Shown piece after piece: positions 1-5,837 of a stretch of 9,307 nt of DNA. Both the position numbers and the translations under genes were made by a program. The notes below the pieces were generated by a model. It searched no databases. It was not told the origin of the DNA and was given only the letters and a program-made list of their open reading frames with translations. Numbering within the stretch: the stretch's first letter is position 1; every line of letters begins with the position of its first letter. The stretch lies in NCBI GenBank assembly GCA_964480825.1, contig CAYZRJ010000024.1, positions 1 to 9,307 of the forward strand, written 5' to 3'. This DNA comes from CAYZRJ01 sp964480825 (GTDB lineage: Bacteria; Patescibacteriota; WWE3; UBA101185; UBA10185).

Positions 1-741
1 AATAGAGAATTTTTAACCGGTCTAAGTGATATTTATCAACGTGTTATTATAACCTATAAAATCTACGCTTCTAAAAAACACTCCAGAAGCACTAAAAAAG
101 ATTGGATGCCTTTAGAGACTAACGGAAAGACAGTAACGATTCTTCTCGCGTCTAATACGGGTTTGTACGGTGACATTATAAAAAGGACCTTTCAATTATT
201 TGTAGACAATGTTGTTAATTCTAGTTCAGATGTTGTAATAGTAGGTCGTATTGGTAGACAGCTTTTTGAAGCATTGCACTCCAAAAAAGAATTTAAATAC
301 TTTGATATGTTAGACAATGGTGTTGACAGAAAGAACTTAACAGAAATATTAAGCTATATACTCCAATATTCTAACGTTATTGTTTATCATGGCTTTTACA
401 TAAGTGTTCTTAGTCAGCAAGTTACCAGTACATTTGTCACCGGTAAGATACTGGACTCACAAAAAGACACAGACGTAGAGGAATTAAAATGTCTTATTGA
501 ACCGTCTGTTGAAGAAGTAACTGAATTTTTTGAAAAGCAGATTTTGTCGGCTATATTTGAGCAATCTGTGTACGAAGCTAGTTTAAGTAAATTTGCTTCG
601 CGTATGGTAAATCTGGATGTTGCAAATGGAAATATATCCGCCTTAATTAAGAAGAGCAAGTTTATAAAATTAAAAATCAAACATATGGATGATAATTTAA
701 GTCAATTAGAAAGATTGTCCGGCATATCAATGTGGGCGTAA
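1..741 (+). CDS. atpG: ATP synthase F1 gamma subunit, 5' end cut by the window edge
   Basis: This is the central rotor stalk of F1, which couples proton flow through Fo to the beta catalytic sites on the cytoplasmic face of the membrane. The frame is open from base 1; an ATG at 106 is internal, because the codons before it read as gamma-like helix (FLTGLSDIYQRV). About 246 residues are visible against roughly 285 for the family, so some N-terminal residues lie upstream. The segment TVTILLASNTGLYGDI (bases 130-177) corresponds to the family's core strand and 'DrGLcGglN' motif. The end, with ASRMVNLDVANGN and LSQLERLSGISMW, matches the C-terminal helix that carries the aaRM..m..A..N signature. 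The sequence is very divergent, and the identification is helped by atpD starting one base after the stop. It belongs to the atpG-atpD-atpC order of ordinary F-type operons. No Shine-Dalgarno is visible at the junction to atpD, so reinitiation is likely. Confidence 0.88.
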   Translation, partial: NREFLTGLSDIYQRVIITYKIYASKKHSRSTKKDWMPLETNGKTVTILLASNTGLYGDIIKRTFQLFVDNVVNSSSDVVIVGRIGRQLFEALHSKKEFKYFDMLDNGVDRKNLTEILSYILQYSNVIVYHGFYISVLSQQVTSTFVTGKILDSQKDTDVEELKCLIEPSVEEVTEFFEKQILSAIFEQSVYEASLSKFASRMVNLDVANGNISALIKKSKFIKLKIKHMDDNLSQLERLSGISMWA

Positions 742-742
742 T

Positions 743-2167
743 ATGGATACTAAAGACGAGTACGCGAAAAATACTCAAAATCTAATAAACGAAGAAATAA
801 TGCCTCAAGGTAGAGTAATTGGTATTGACGGGGCCGTTGTGGAGGTGGAATTTTTGCGCGTAAAACCTCGTATTTACGACATGTTGGTGCTAAAAAATGA
901 TACTGAAGTTAAACTGCAGGTTCAAAAATCGTCCCGTATTGATTGTTTTTATTGTATCGCGTTGGGTCCGCTTTACAAAATTCACCGCGGTTCCATTGTT
1001 ATAAACACAGATCAACAGCTTTTGACACCTGTTGGCAATGAAGTACTTGGTCGAGTTATGAACGTTTTTGGTGAAGCCAAGGATGGAAAGGGTCCTATTG
1101 TGACTAAAGAATCGCGCCCGATATACCAACCGTCCCCGGACTACGAAGACATTGTTTCTAGTTTAGAAGTTTTGGAGACCGGAATAAAAGTTGTAGATTT
1201 ATTTGCACCATTGATTAAGGGCGGTAAAACAGGATTATTCGGAGGCTCGGGTGTTGGTAAAACAGTTTTACTTACTGAAATATTACACAACATTATTAAC
1301 AAGGATAAAGAAAAAAACGTTTCGGTTTTTTGTGGGGTAGGCGAACGAACCAGAGAAGGCCATGAACTTTTGTTAGAACTTGAAAATACTAAGGTTTTAC
1401 CTTACGTTTCGTTGCTATTTGGTGCTATGGGTGAAAGTTCTTCGGTAAGATTTTTGACTGCTCACGGAGCGGCCAGTGTTGCCGAATACTTTAGAGACTC
1501 CGGTAAAAACGTCCTATTTTTTATTGACAATGTATTCCGTTTTGCACAAGCAGGCAATGAGCTTAGTTTGCTAATGAAGACTATTCCCTCTGAGGGCGGC
1601 TATCAAGCAACCCTTACTTCAGAAATGGCGTCAATTCATGAAAGATTGGTCACTACAAAAAAAGCATCCATTACAACGATTGAGGCCATATATCTTCCTG
1701 CGGACGACATTTTGGACCAAGGCGTGCAGGCTATTTACGACTATTTAAATTCTGCAATTGTTTTGTCCAGAGATATTTATCAAGAAGGAAGATTTCCGGC
1801 AATTGATATACTTTCTTCGGGCTCTAGCGCCTTAAACCCCGAAATAGTTACGCCAACTCATTATTATGTATCGGTGCAAGCTCAAAGTTTGTTTAAAACC
1901 TCCGAATCTTTAGAGCGTATCGTTCAGTTAGTGGGTGAGGCCGAACTCTCTGATGAAGATCGTATCACTTACCAACGTGTTAAGAAGTTAAAAAACTTTA
2001 TGACTCAAAGTTTTTATGTCACCGAAGCTCAAACAGGACGTCCCGGTAGTTACGTGCCTTTAGAAAAAACGGTGCAGGATGTTAAGGATATTATGGAAGG
2101 TAAGTATGATGATGTAACGGAGGATAAATTTTTATTTATAGGAAGTGCCACAGATATTAAAAAATAA
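743..2167 (+). CDS. atpD: ATP synthase F1 beta (catalytic) subunit, divergent
   Basis: This is the catalytic subunit of F1-ATPase, which makes or hydrolyses ATP at the alpha/beta interface. Its 474 residues are a normal length. The N-terminal beta-barrel (about 20-100) holds GRVIGIDGAVVEVEF. The nucleotide domain has Walker A GGSGVGKT (167-174, Lys173), the catalytic glutamate in GERTREG (Glu201), Walker B VLFFID (257-262) and the lever motif AELSDED (400-406, the DELSEED equivalent). Several normally near-invariant stretches are changed. GQMNEPPG-R is GAMGESSSVR (227-236), which replaces the phosphate-loop Asn with Gly but keeps Arg236. The adenine-stacking Tyr of the YPAVDPL segment is Phe351. 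The ATTFAHLDAT stretch reads VQAIYDYLNSA (about 328-338). The core catalytic Lys and Glu remain, so I expect an active enzyme. The gene starts one base after the atpG stop without a Shine-Dalgarno and overlaps atpC at its 3' end. A role other than ATP synthase is unlikely given the neighbours. Confidence 0.97.
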   Translation: MDTKDEYAKNTQNLINEEIMPQGRVIGIDGAVVEVEFLRVKPRIYDMLVLKNDTEVKLQVQKSSRIDCFYCIALGPLYKIHRGSIVINTDQQLLTPVGNEVLGRVMNVFGEAKDGKGPIVTKESRPIYQPSPDYEDIVSSLEVLETGIKVVDLFAPLIKGGKTGLFGGSGVGKTVLLTEILHNIINKDKEKNVSVFCGVGERTREGHELLLELENTKVLPYVSLLFGAMGESSSVRFLTAHGAASVAEYFRDSGKNVLFFIDNVFRFAQAGNELSLLMKTIPSEGGYQATLTSEMASIHERLVTTKKASITTIEAIYLPADDILDQGVQAIYDYLNSAIVLSRDIYQEGRFPAIDILSSGSSALNPEIVTPTHYYVSVQAQSLFKTSESLERIVQLVGEAELSDEDRITYQRVKKLKNFMTQSFYVTEAQTGRPGSYVPLEKTVQDVKDIMEGKYDDVTEDKFLFIGSATDIKK

Positions 2168-2435
2168 CGACAATTTGGCTGTTGCCGGTGACGATTATCT
2201 TGAGTTGTTCGTTCGCAGTAGAACTAAGAACTACTTTCAAGGTAAAGTTAAGTCTATTTCGTCTGTAAACCAAACCGGTGAGTTTGACATACTGCCATTG
2301 CATGCCAATTTTATCACTTTAGTCACAAAATATTTAATAATGGATAAATCTTTGCCTACAGAAAAGAAAATAGAGTTTGATTCTGCTGTTGTTAGCGTTA
2401 TAGGGGGGAAAATAGATGTGTACGTTGGGGTTTAG
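2145..2435 (+). CDS. atpC: ATP synthase F1 epsilon subunit, beta-sandwich domain only
   Basis: This stalk subunit sits at the foot of gamma and contacts the c-ring. In many bacteria its C-terminal helices also inhibit ATP hydrolysis. The region LELFVRSRTKNYFQGKVKSI followed by GEFDILPLHANFITLV matches the epsilon pattern (l.Vv.p....f.G.v..i ... Ge.GILpgHapl.t.l). The protein has at most 96 residues against about 130-140, and it stops at the end of the beta-sandwich, so the C-terminal two-helix domain is absent. The start is uncertain. The frame opens after a TAG at 2139, the first candidate is a GTG at 2145 (23 bases inside atpD), and a TTG at 2175 would give an 86-residue protein that begins just before the conserved strand. 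Neither has a well-placed Shine-Dalgarno. It is the last gene of the visible atp operon, and its stop lies 2 bases from the rplA stop on the other strand. Confidence 0.85.
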   Translation: MPQILKNNDNLAVAGDDYLELFVRSRTKNYFQGKVKSISSVNQTGEFDILPLHANFITLVTKYLIMDKSLPTEKKIEFDSAVVSVIGGKIDVYVGV

Positions 2436-2437
2436 GG

Positions 2438-3118
2438 TTAAAGCTCGTTTAATGCTACAGAAAATGCAGGTCCCATCGTAGTTGCTATAAAAGCGCTTTT
2501 AATCCATTGCGGTTTTGATTTGACAGGTTTTACTTGTTTTAGAGTTTTGTAAATTTCATCGAAGTTTTCGACTAAAGCTTTATCGTCAAAGCTGGCTTTT
2601 CCTAAAATGGTGTGTATAACCGCCACATCTTTTTCGGTTTTAATTTCGACTTTACCCTTTTTAACTTGCGCGACAGCTTCTTTTACGTCTTCTGATACTG
2701 TTCCGAGCTTTGGGTTTGGCATCATGCCGATAGGTCCCAGAATTTTGGCGACTTTGGCAAGTTTTGACATGAACTTTGGTTCGGCGATTAGTACGTCAAA
2801 ATCTACTTTGGGTTTAATTTTTCCTTTTTCGATTTTGTCGATGTCCGACTCGGTTAACTCTAGATCGGCGTTCGAAATTTTTTTAGAGGCTAAAACAGCA
2901 ACTTTTTTGGTTTTGCCCGTACCGTTAGGAAGCACGGTAGTATATCTAATGTTAACGGCACCCTTTTTTTGGTCTATATCTAAGTTAATGTGTAATTCTA
3001 CCGTTGCGTCAAACTTGGTTTTAGAAGCATTTCTGGCTTTTTTTATGGCTTCAATCAAAGGATAGGTTGTAATGTCTCTATCTTTTATACTTTTTTTGAA
3101 TTTTTTTGCCGTAAGCAT
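2438..3118 (-). CDS. rplA: 50S ribosomal protein L1
   Basis: L1 forms the mobile stalk near the E site of the large ribosomal subunit and helps release deacylated tRNA. In many bacteria it also represses its own L11-L1 mRNA. The 226 residues are the usual length. They show the N-terminal lysine-rich region, the ALIEAIKKA..A..KFDATVELHINL-type strand, the interdomain VLIAEPKFMSKLAKVAKILGPIGMMPNPKLGTV hallmark region (roughly residues 108-142) and the C-terminal TMGPAFSVAL end (IGPMGL..MP.pk.GT and MGPg.. in the family). It is the last gene of secE-nusG-rplK-rplA. Its ATG overlaps the rplK stop by one base (TAATG), so the two are translationally coupled. A GGAG lies about 11 bases upstream, inside rplK. 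The usual followers rplJ and rplL are not next to it; instead the gene meets atpC head-on. Confidence 0.98.
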   Translation of the reverse strand: MLTAKKFKKSIKDRDITTYPLIEAIKKARNASKTKFDATVELHINLDIDQKKGAVNIRYTTVLPNGTGKTKKVAVLASKKISNADLELTESDIDKIEKGKIKPKVDFDVLIAEPKFMSKLAKVAKILGPIGMMPNPKLGTVSEDVKEAVAQVKKGKVEIKTEKDVAVIHTILGKASFDDKALVENFDEIYKTLKQVKPVKSKPQWIKSAFIATTMGPAFSVALNEL

Positions 3119-3558
3119 TATTTTTCTATCTCCACACCCATTGCGCGAGCGATGCCACCTACAATTTTTACTGCCTTGTCCATGTCATTTGTATTTAGAT
3201 CCGGCATTTTAATAGCGGCGATTTCTTCAGCCTGCGCTCTGGTTAATTTTCCTACTTTGTTTTTGTTTGGCACTGCCGAACCTTTTGTTATTTTTAGAGC
3301 CTTTTTAATTAAGTGCGATGTAACCGGTGTTTTTGTTATAAAAGTGAATGAACGGTCTTCGTAGACTGTCAAAATAGCAGGTATAACATCATCGCCCATT
3401 TTGGCCGTTCGCGCATTAAACTCTTTGCAGAATTCCATAATTGCAACACCGTGTTGTCCTAATGCGGGACCAATCGGAGGTGCAGGATTAGCTTTACCGG
3501 CGGCGATTGCCAATTTTACGATAGCTTTTATTTTTTTACCTTTTTTTGTTATAGCCAT
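3118..3558 (-). CDS. rplK: 50S ribosomal protein L11
   Basis: L11 binds the GTPase-associated region of 23S rRNA and is needed for factor-dependent GTP hydrolysis and for stringent-factor activation in bacteria that have it. The sequence AIVKLAIAAGKANPAPPIGP followed by ALGQHGVAIMEFCKEFNA is the family's N-terminal RNA-contact region with its proline-rich loop. KTPVTSHLIKKALKITKGS and the C-terminal MPDLNT.....A..IV.G.ARAMGV complete the two-domain protein. I start it at the ATG of bases 3558-3556 (146 residues) because MAITKKGKKIKAIVKL aligns with the known N-terminus. The frame stays open 20 codons further to an ATG at 3618, but that stretch overlaps nusG and has no family match. This start is 31 bases after the nusG stop and has no evident Shine-Dalgarno. 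It is followed by rplA with a one-base overlap. Confidence 0.96.
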   Translation of the reverse strand: MAITKKGKKIKAIVKLAIAAGKANPAPPIGPALGQHGVAIMEFCKEFNARTAKMGDDVIPAILTVYEDRSFTFITKTPVTSHLIKKALKITKGSAVPNKNKVGKLTRAQAEEIAAIKMPDLNTNDMDKAVKIVGGIARAMGVEIEK

Positions 3559-3589
3559 ATCTAGAACGTACTCGGTCGGACGCGAAGCG

Positions 3590-4198
3590 TCAAATTCGTG
3601 AAACTTGGGCGAAATCAAGCTCTACAGGAGTTTCTCGCCCGAAAACCGATACTAAAACTTTAACTTTTCCTTGTTCGTCATTAACCTCGTCAACACGACC
3701 CAAAAAGTCGCGGAAAGGACCTTCGTTAATCTTGACGGAATCTCCCACTCCAAATTTTGCTTCAAACTTAGGAGCCTCCATTTTGGCAAACTTCATTAAA
3801 GTTTTTACTTCAGACTCCGGAAGTGGGGTAGGGGCTGTACCCATGCCAACAAAGCCTGTTACACCCGGAGTAGATCTTACCACGTACCAAGCGTCATCAT
3901 CCATTAACATTTGTATCATCAGATATCCCGGAAATAACTTTTCGTCTAAAGATCGTTTTTTGCCGTCTGTAACGACTATTTTTTGTTGCTGGGGTATAAA
4001 TAATTTAAAAATTCGGTCGGTATAGCCGCCGGCCTCTGCTCTTTGTTTTAAGGTTACTGCCACTTTGTTTTCATGGCCTGAATAGGTATGTACGACATAC
4101 CACTTAGCGGTTTCAGGAATATCGCTGTTTACAACGATAACTCCGTCCTCTTTTACTATGTGTTCTTCTATTGTTTTTTTGACTTTTTTGTCCGCCAT
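3590..4198 (-). CDS. nusG: Transcription elongation/termination factor NusG
   Basis: NusG binds the clamp of RNA polymerase through its N-terminal domain, and its C-terminal KOW domain recruits Rho or ribosomal protein S10. The NGN domain spans about residues 31-120, with AKWYVVHTYSGHENKV, then KLFPGYLMIQM and WYVVRSTPGVTGFVG. The KOW domain spans about 150-202 with GDSVKINEGPFRDFLGRV and the typical VSVFGRETPVELDFAQVSRI end. At 202 residues it is somewhat longer than E. coli NusG, because a charged tail of about 30 residues precedes the NGN domain. The start is an ATG 10 bases after the secE stop, with no Shine-Dalgarno. The secE-nusG-rplK-rplA order is the conserved bacterial arrangement and supports the call. 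Its stop codon is TGA, evidence for the standard bacterial code. Confidence 0.98.
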   Translation of the reverse strand: MADKKVKKTIEEHIVKEDGVIVVNSDIPETAKWYVVHTYSGHENKVAVTLKQRAEAGGYTDRIFKLFIPQQQKIVVTDGKKRSLDEKLFPGYLMIQMLMDDDAWYVVRSTPGVTGFVGMGTAPTPLPESEVKTLMKFAKMEAPKFEAKFGVGDSVKINEGPFRDFLGRVDEVNDEQGKVKVLVSVFGRETPVELDFAQVSRI

Positions 4199-4208
4199 GT
4201 TAAAAAAT

Positions 4209-4391
4209 TCACTTAACTAAGATAACTAACAATTCCTTAAATATATAGTCAAATAGACTAACAAACAAGCCCATACCTGCGCTAATAATAATCAACAATG
4301 TAGTTAACCTTATCGTTTCTTGCTTTGTTGGCCACCTTGCGGTTTTAAGCTCTGCATATGACTCTTTTATAAAGCTAATAAGCTTGTTCAC
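4209..4391 (-). CDS. secE: Preprotein translocase subunit SecE, minimal form
   Basis: SecE is the small essential clamp subunit of the SecYEG channel in the inner membrane. The 60 residues show the amphipathic cytoplasmic helix with the family signature SYAELKTARWPTKQE (about 11-25), followed by a single membrane-spanning segment (about 27-56, LTTLLIIISAGMGLFVSLF). This is the one-TM form common outside enterobacteria, whose SecE has three. The start codon is GTG. No Shine-Dalgarno precedes it; instead a TG-A-TAAAAT extended -10 ends 7 bases upstream, which suggests the mRNA begins at or next to the start codon. It leads the secE-nusG-rplK-rplA operon and is separated from the upstream gene by an intrinsic terminator. 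The stop is TGA. Confidence 0.95.
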   Translation of the reverse strand: MNKLISFIKESYAELKTARWPTKQETIRLTTLLIIISAGMGLFVSLFDYIFKELLVILVK

Positions 4392-4398
4392 GAAGGGG

Positions 4399-4407
4399 AT
4401 TTTATCA
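4399..4407 (-). promoter_or_regulatory. Extended -10 promoter of the secE operon (leaderless)
   Basis: On the minus strand the bases read TG-A-TAAAAT, an extended -10. Seven bases (4398-4392) then lead directly into the GTG of secE. A sigma70-type start 6-8 bases after the -10 would fall on the start codon. No good -35 is seen 16-18 bases further upstream, which fits an extended -10 promoter. The site lies just downstream of the terminator of the preceding gene, so the operon needs its own promoter here. Confidence 0.65.
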
Positions 4408-4435
4408 TGTTTTTAAGCCGTGGGAAAGGTTTTAG

Positions 4436-4472
4436 TAAAAAGAAAACCTCCGCGAGTATAATACGGAGGTTT
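4436..4472 (-). terminator. Intrinsic terminator of the 4486-4884 gene
   Basis: There is a 9-bp perfect stem, AAACCTCCG (4444-4452) with CGGAGGTTT (4464-4472), around an 11-base loop. Read on the minus strand it is followed by a U-rich tail (TCTTTTT, 4443-4437). It sits 14 bases past the stop of the unknown gene and separates that gene from secE. On the plus strand the hairpin is followed by GGATTG, so it works in one direction. Confidence 0.85.
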
Positions 4473-4485
4473 GGATTGCTCACGT

Positions 4486-4884
4486 TCAGCACGAGTAATA
4501 GTTTACGAGAAAATCATTACTCTGTTTGGATCGACGCACTTCGATTTTAAATTGTGCACTGCCCTCGTCAAATCTACCTATAGTTCCACTCGCGACCAAA
4601 TCGTTTTCTGAAAGTTCGAGCGGAGGTACTTGCGAACCGCATAAATTTGCTATGCCGAGGGACACTTTAATTCCTTTGAAAAGCGCGATGATTAAAGATC
4701 TTACGATCTCTGCGTCAGTTTCCAAGAAAATTATGCCGCTATCTTCTGCTAATCCCACGAGGTTTGATACGGCGACGGTTACTTTTTTGTCCTGTTCGGC
4801 TCTGTGCAGAATAGCACCTTCTCTCTTTTTTTTCAGACCGTTCAAAATCTGTTTAACGGTGGGTGTTGCTCTATTGCGAGGCAT
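4486..4884 (-). CDS. Conserved-looking hypothetical protein, monocistronic (132 aa)
   Basis: I do not recognise this protein. It is 132 residues long, soluble-looking, with a basic N-terminus (MPRNRATPTVKQILNGLKKKREG), a mixed alpha/beta middle with hydrophobic strands (KVTVAVSNLVGLAEDSGIIF) and a helix (IVRSLIIALFKGI), and a C-terminal strand-rich part (GTIGRFDEGSAQFKIEVRR) ending in YYSC. No signal peptide, membrane segment or catalytic motif stands out. The frame extends 28 codons upstream to an ATG at 4968, but I choose 4884. There an AAGGAG (4891-4896) lies 6 bases before the ATG, and the longer version would run through the divergent promoters and into the neighbouring protease gene. 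It has its own TAGACA-N17-TATATT promoter and its own terminator, so it is a real single-gene unit. It is the only gene here with a strong Shine-Dalgarno, and it appears richer in G+C than its neighbours, which may reflect different expression or acquisition. Function unknown. Confidence 0.75.
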   Translation of the reverse strand: MPRNRATPTVKQILNGLKKKREGAILHRAEQDKKVTVAVSNLVGLAEDSGIIFLETDAEIVRSLIIALFKGIKVSLGIANLCGSQVPPLELSENDLVASGTIGRFDEGSAQFKIEVRRSKQSNDFLVNYYSC

Positions 4885-4890
4885 TTGTTT

Positions 4891-4896
4891 CTCCTT
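4891..4896 (-). promoter_or_regulatory. Shine-Dalgarno that fixes the start of the 4486-4884 gene
   Basis: On the minus strand AAGGAG is followed by six bases (AAACAA) and then ATG. This is the only textbook Shine-Dalgarno found at any start in the window, and it decides for the 4884 start over the in-frame ATG at 4968. Confidence 0.85.
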
Positions 4897-4913
4897 TTCT
4901 ATTGTTACCGCGT

Positions 4914-4942
4914 AATATACCGCTTGATGATACAATTGTCTA
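4914..4942 (-). promoter_or_regulatory. Sigma70-type promoter of the 4486-4884 gene
   Basis: On the minus strand TAGACA (4942-4937, five of six matches to TTGACA) is followed by 17 bases and TATATT (4919-4914). Transcription would start near 4907, giving a leader of about 23 bases that contains the AAGGAG. The -35 lies immediately next to the -10 of the opposing protease promoter, so the two polymerase footprints overlap. Confidence 0.7.
4928..4936 (+). promoter_or_regulatory. Extended -10 promoter of the M50 protease gene (leaderless)
   Basis: TG-A-TACAAT is an extended -10 that ends 7 bases before the ATG at 4944, which places the predicted transcription start on or beside the start codon. 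There is no Shine-Dalgarno and no clear -35. It overlaps the footprint of the opposing promoter at 4914-4942. Confidence 0.6.
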
Positions 4943-4943
4943 T

Positions 4944-5546
4944 ATGCTTCAGCTTTTGGGTCAATCACCGATACTTTTTATACTATTTGCAGTTATTTTT
5001 ATGTTAGCTCTAACCATTCACGAATGGGCGCATGCATACACGGCTTATAAATTAGGTGACCCGACAGCAAAATACGCAGGAAGGCTTACATTAAACCCGG
5101 CTGTACACTTGGATCTGATGGGCACTATTCTCATTGTTTTAGTCGGAATAGGGTGGGGAAAACCCGTGCCTGTAAATTCATTGAACTTCAAAAATCCAAG
5201 ACGTGACTCGGCGATAGTTGCTTTTGCCGGTCCGTTTTCAAATATTTTGACTGCAATAGGTATTGCTGTTGCTATTCATCTTTTAAATCTGCACCCCGCA
5301 GTAACCTCATTTTTGTATGCGACCATGTTATTTAGTTTGCGTTTAGCGTTTTTTAATTTACTTCCCGTGTTTCCTTTGGATGGGTCTTCGGTTGTTTATG
5401 GTTTCTTACCCGTTAGTCTTTTGCGCCAGTGGGAGCAACTACAAAGTTACGGAATATACATCCTATTATTTTTGATCATGACGGGCACAATCGGCTATTT
5501 CATTTTTCCGCTATCAGAGTTTTCATTGGTATTACTGGGTTTTTAA
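4944..5546 (+). CDS. Site-2 protease family (M50) membrane zinc metalloprotease
   Basis: Site-2 proteases cleave substrates within or next to the membrane, for example membrane-bound anti-sigma factors. This compact 200-residue protein has the zinc-binding HEWAH (His26, Glu27, His30) in the first core transmembrane segment, and NLLPVFPLDG (138-147), in which Asp146 is the expected third zinc ligand. GRLTLNPAVHLDLMG (46-60) and FAGPFSNIL (94-102) are further hallmarks of the short M50B type. Hydrophobic segments lie at about 8-26, 60-71, 91-112, 123-142 and 168-190. No PDZ domain is present. I start at the ATG of 4944; the frame runs back to 4863, but the extra residues have no family match and would cross the divergent gene and both promoters. 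The -10 only 7 bases upstream implies a leaderless mRNA. The substrate cannot be inferred from the neighbours. Confidence 0.93.
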   Translation: MLQLLGQSPILFILFAVIFMLALTIHEWAHAYTAYKLGDPTAKYAGRLTLNPAVHLDLMGTILIVLVGIGWGKPVPVNSLNFKNPRRDSAIVAFAGPFSNILTAIGIAVAIHLLNLHPAVTSFLYATMLFSLRLAFFNLLPVFPLDGSSVVYGFLPVSLLRQWEQLQSYGIYILLFLIMTGTIGYFIFPLSEFSLVLLGF

Positions 5547-5568
5547 ATTTTAAATTTTTCAAACACAC

Positions 5569-5597
5569 TTGACTCCTAAAGTTTTATTTTCTACCAT
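5569..5597 (+). promoter_or_regulatory. Promoter of the 6S-like RNA
   Basis: TTGACT (5569-5574), a spacer of exactly 17 bases, then TACCAT (5592-5597). Transcription would begin near 5604. No start codon with a credible frame follows, which fits a non-coding transcript ending at the 5787-5817 terminator. Confidence 0.6.
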
Positions 5598-5603
5598 TTA
5601 ATT

Positions 5604-5817
5604 AGGATGCAAATCCAGATTGCCTGATGTGTTCGTTTCAACTTGGGTCTGAATCACCTCAGTGATTCTCCATTGGTAACCTAAAGGTATGTCTTAAGAG
5701 ATATATTCGGAGGTTAACCGTATAAAAATGAACGGGGTCTCTGCCTAAGCCTGGCACATCGGGACGTAATCATTATCGTATTTTCGGAAGCCTTCATTTT
5801 TTGGAGGCTTCTTTTTT
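5604..5817 (+). ncRNA. ssrS: Candidate 6S RNA (ssrS), upstream of folD
   Basis: 6S RNA mimics an open promoter and binds the housekeeping RNA polymerase, damping transcription when nutrients run out. This transcript of about 210 bases has its own promoter and terminator and no credible reading frame. Its ends pair as a closing stem: GATT (5618-5621) with AATC (5768-5771), and CCTGATGTG (5623-5631) with CACATCGGG (5755-5763, one G-U pair). An unpaired region follows (5632-5641 against 5750-5754), then CTTGGG (5642-5647) with CCTAAG (5744-5749). Inside are a 7-bp hairpin (GAATCAC/GTGATTC, 5651-5668) and a stem GGTAACCT/AGGTTAACC (5675-5719). The closing-stem and bubble sequences (GATGTGTTCG; CTGGCACATCGGG) resemble those I remember from E. 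coli 6S RNA (GAUGUUCGC; GCGGCAUCUCGG). In gammaproteobacteria ssrS adjoins the folate gene ygfA; here the neighbour is folD. It could instead be another structured RNA. The ends are approximate. Confidence 0.6.
5787..5817 (+). terminator. Intrinsic terminator of the 6S-like RNA
   Basis: GAAGCCTTC (5787-5795) pairs with GGAGGCTTC (5803-5811) over 9 bp including one U-G pair. The loop is a 7-base ATTTTTT, and six T follow (5812-5817). It lies before the folD -10, so folD is not read from the RNA promoter unless termination fails. Confidence 0.92.
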
Positions 5818-5831
5818 GTATCAACTGCGCC

Positions 5832-5837
5832 TATAAT
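5832..5837 (+). promoter_or_regulatory. -10 element of folD (leaderless)
   Basis: A consensus TATAAT ends exactly 7 bases before the folD ATG, and there is no Shine-Dalgarno between them. The predicted transcription start therefore falls on or next to the start codon. No strong -35 is seen; its place is taken by the T-rich tail of the terminator. Confidence 0.65.

Noticed and set aside
2607..3065. Plus-strand open frames inside rplA, rplK and nusG
   Set aside because: These are complementary-strand shadows of confidently identified genes; they have no start signals of their own.
3559..3618. Longer rplK start at 3618, adding 20 residues
   Set aside because: The extra residues overlap nusG and match nothing in L11, while the ATG at 3558 aligns with the family N-terminus.
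4457..4462. A TATAAT on the plus strand
   Set aside because: It lies in the loop of a terminator hairpin, has no -35, and no plus-strand gene follows.
4863..4943. Longer protease start at 4863, adding 27 residues
   Set aside because: It would overlap the start of the divergent gene and both promoters, and a -10 element sits just before the 4944 ATG.
4885..4968. Longer start at 4968 for the unknown minus-strand gene
   Set aside because: The AAGGAG six bases before the ATG at 4884 and the promoter at 4914-4942 lie inside that extension and favour the shorter gene.
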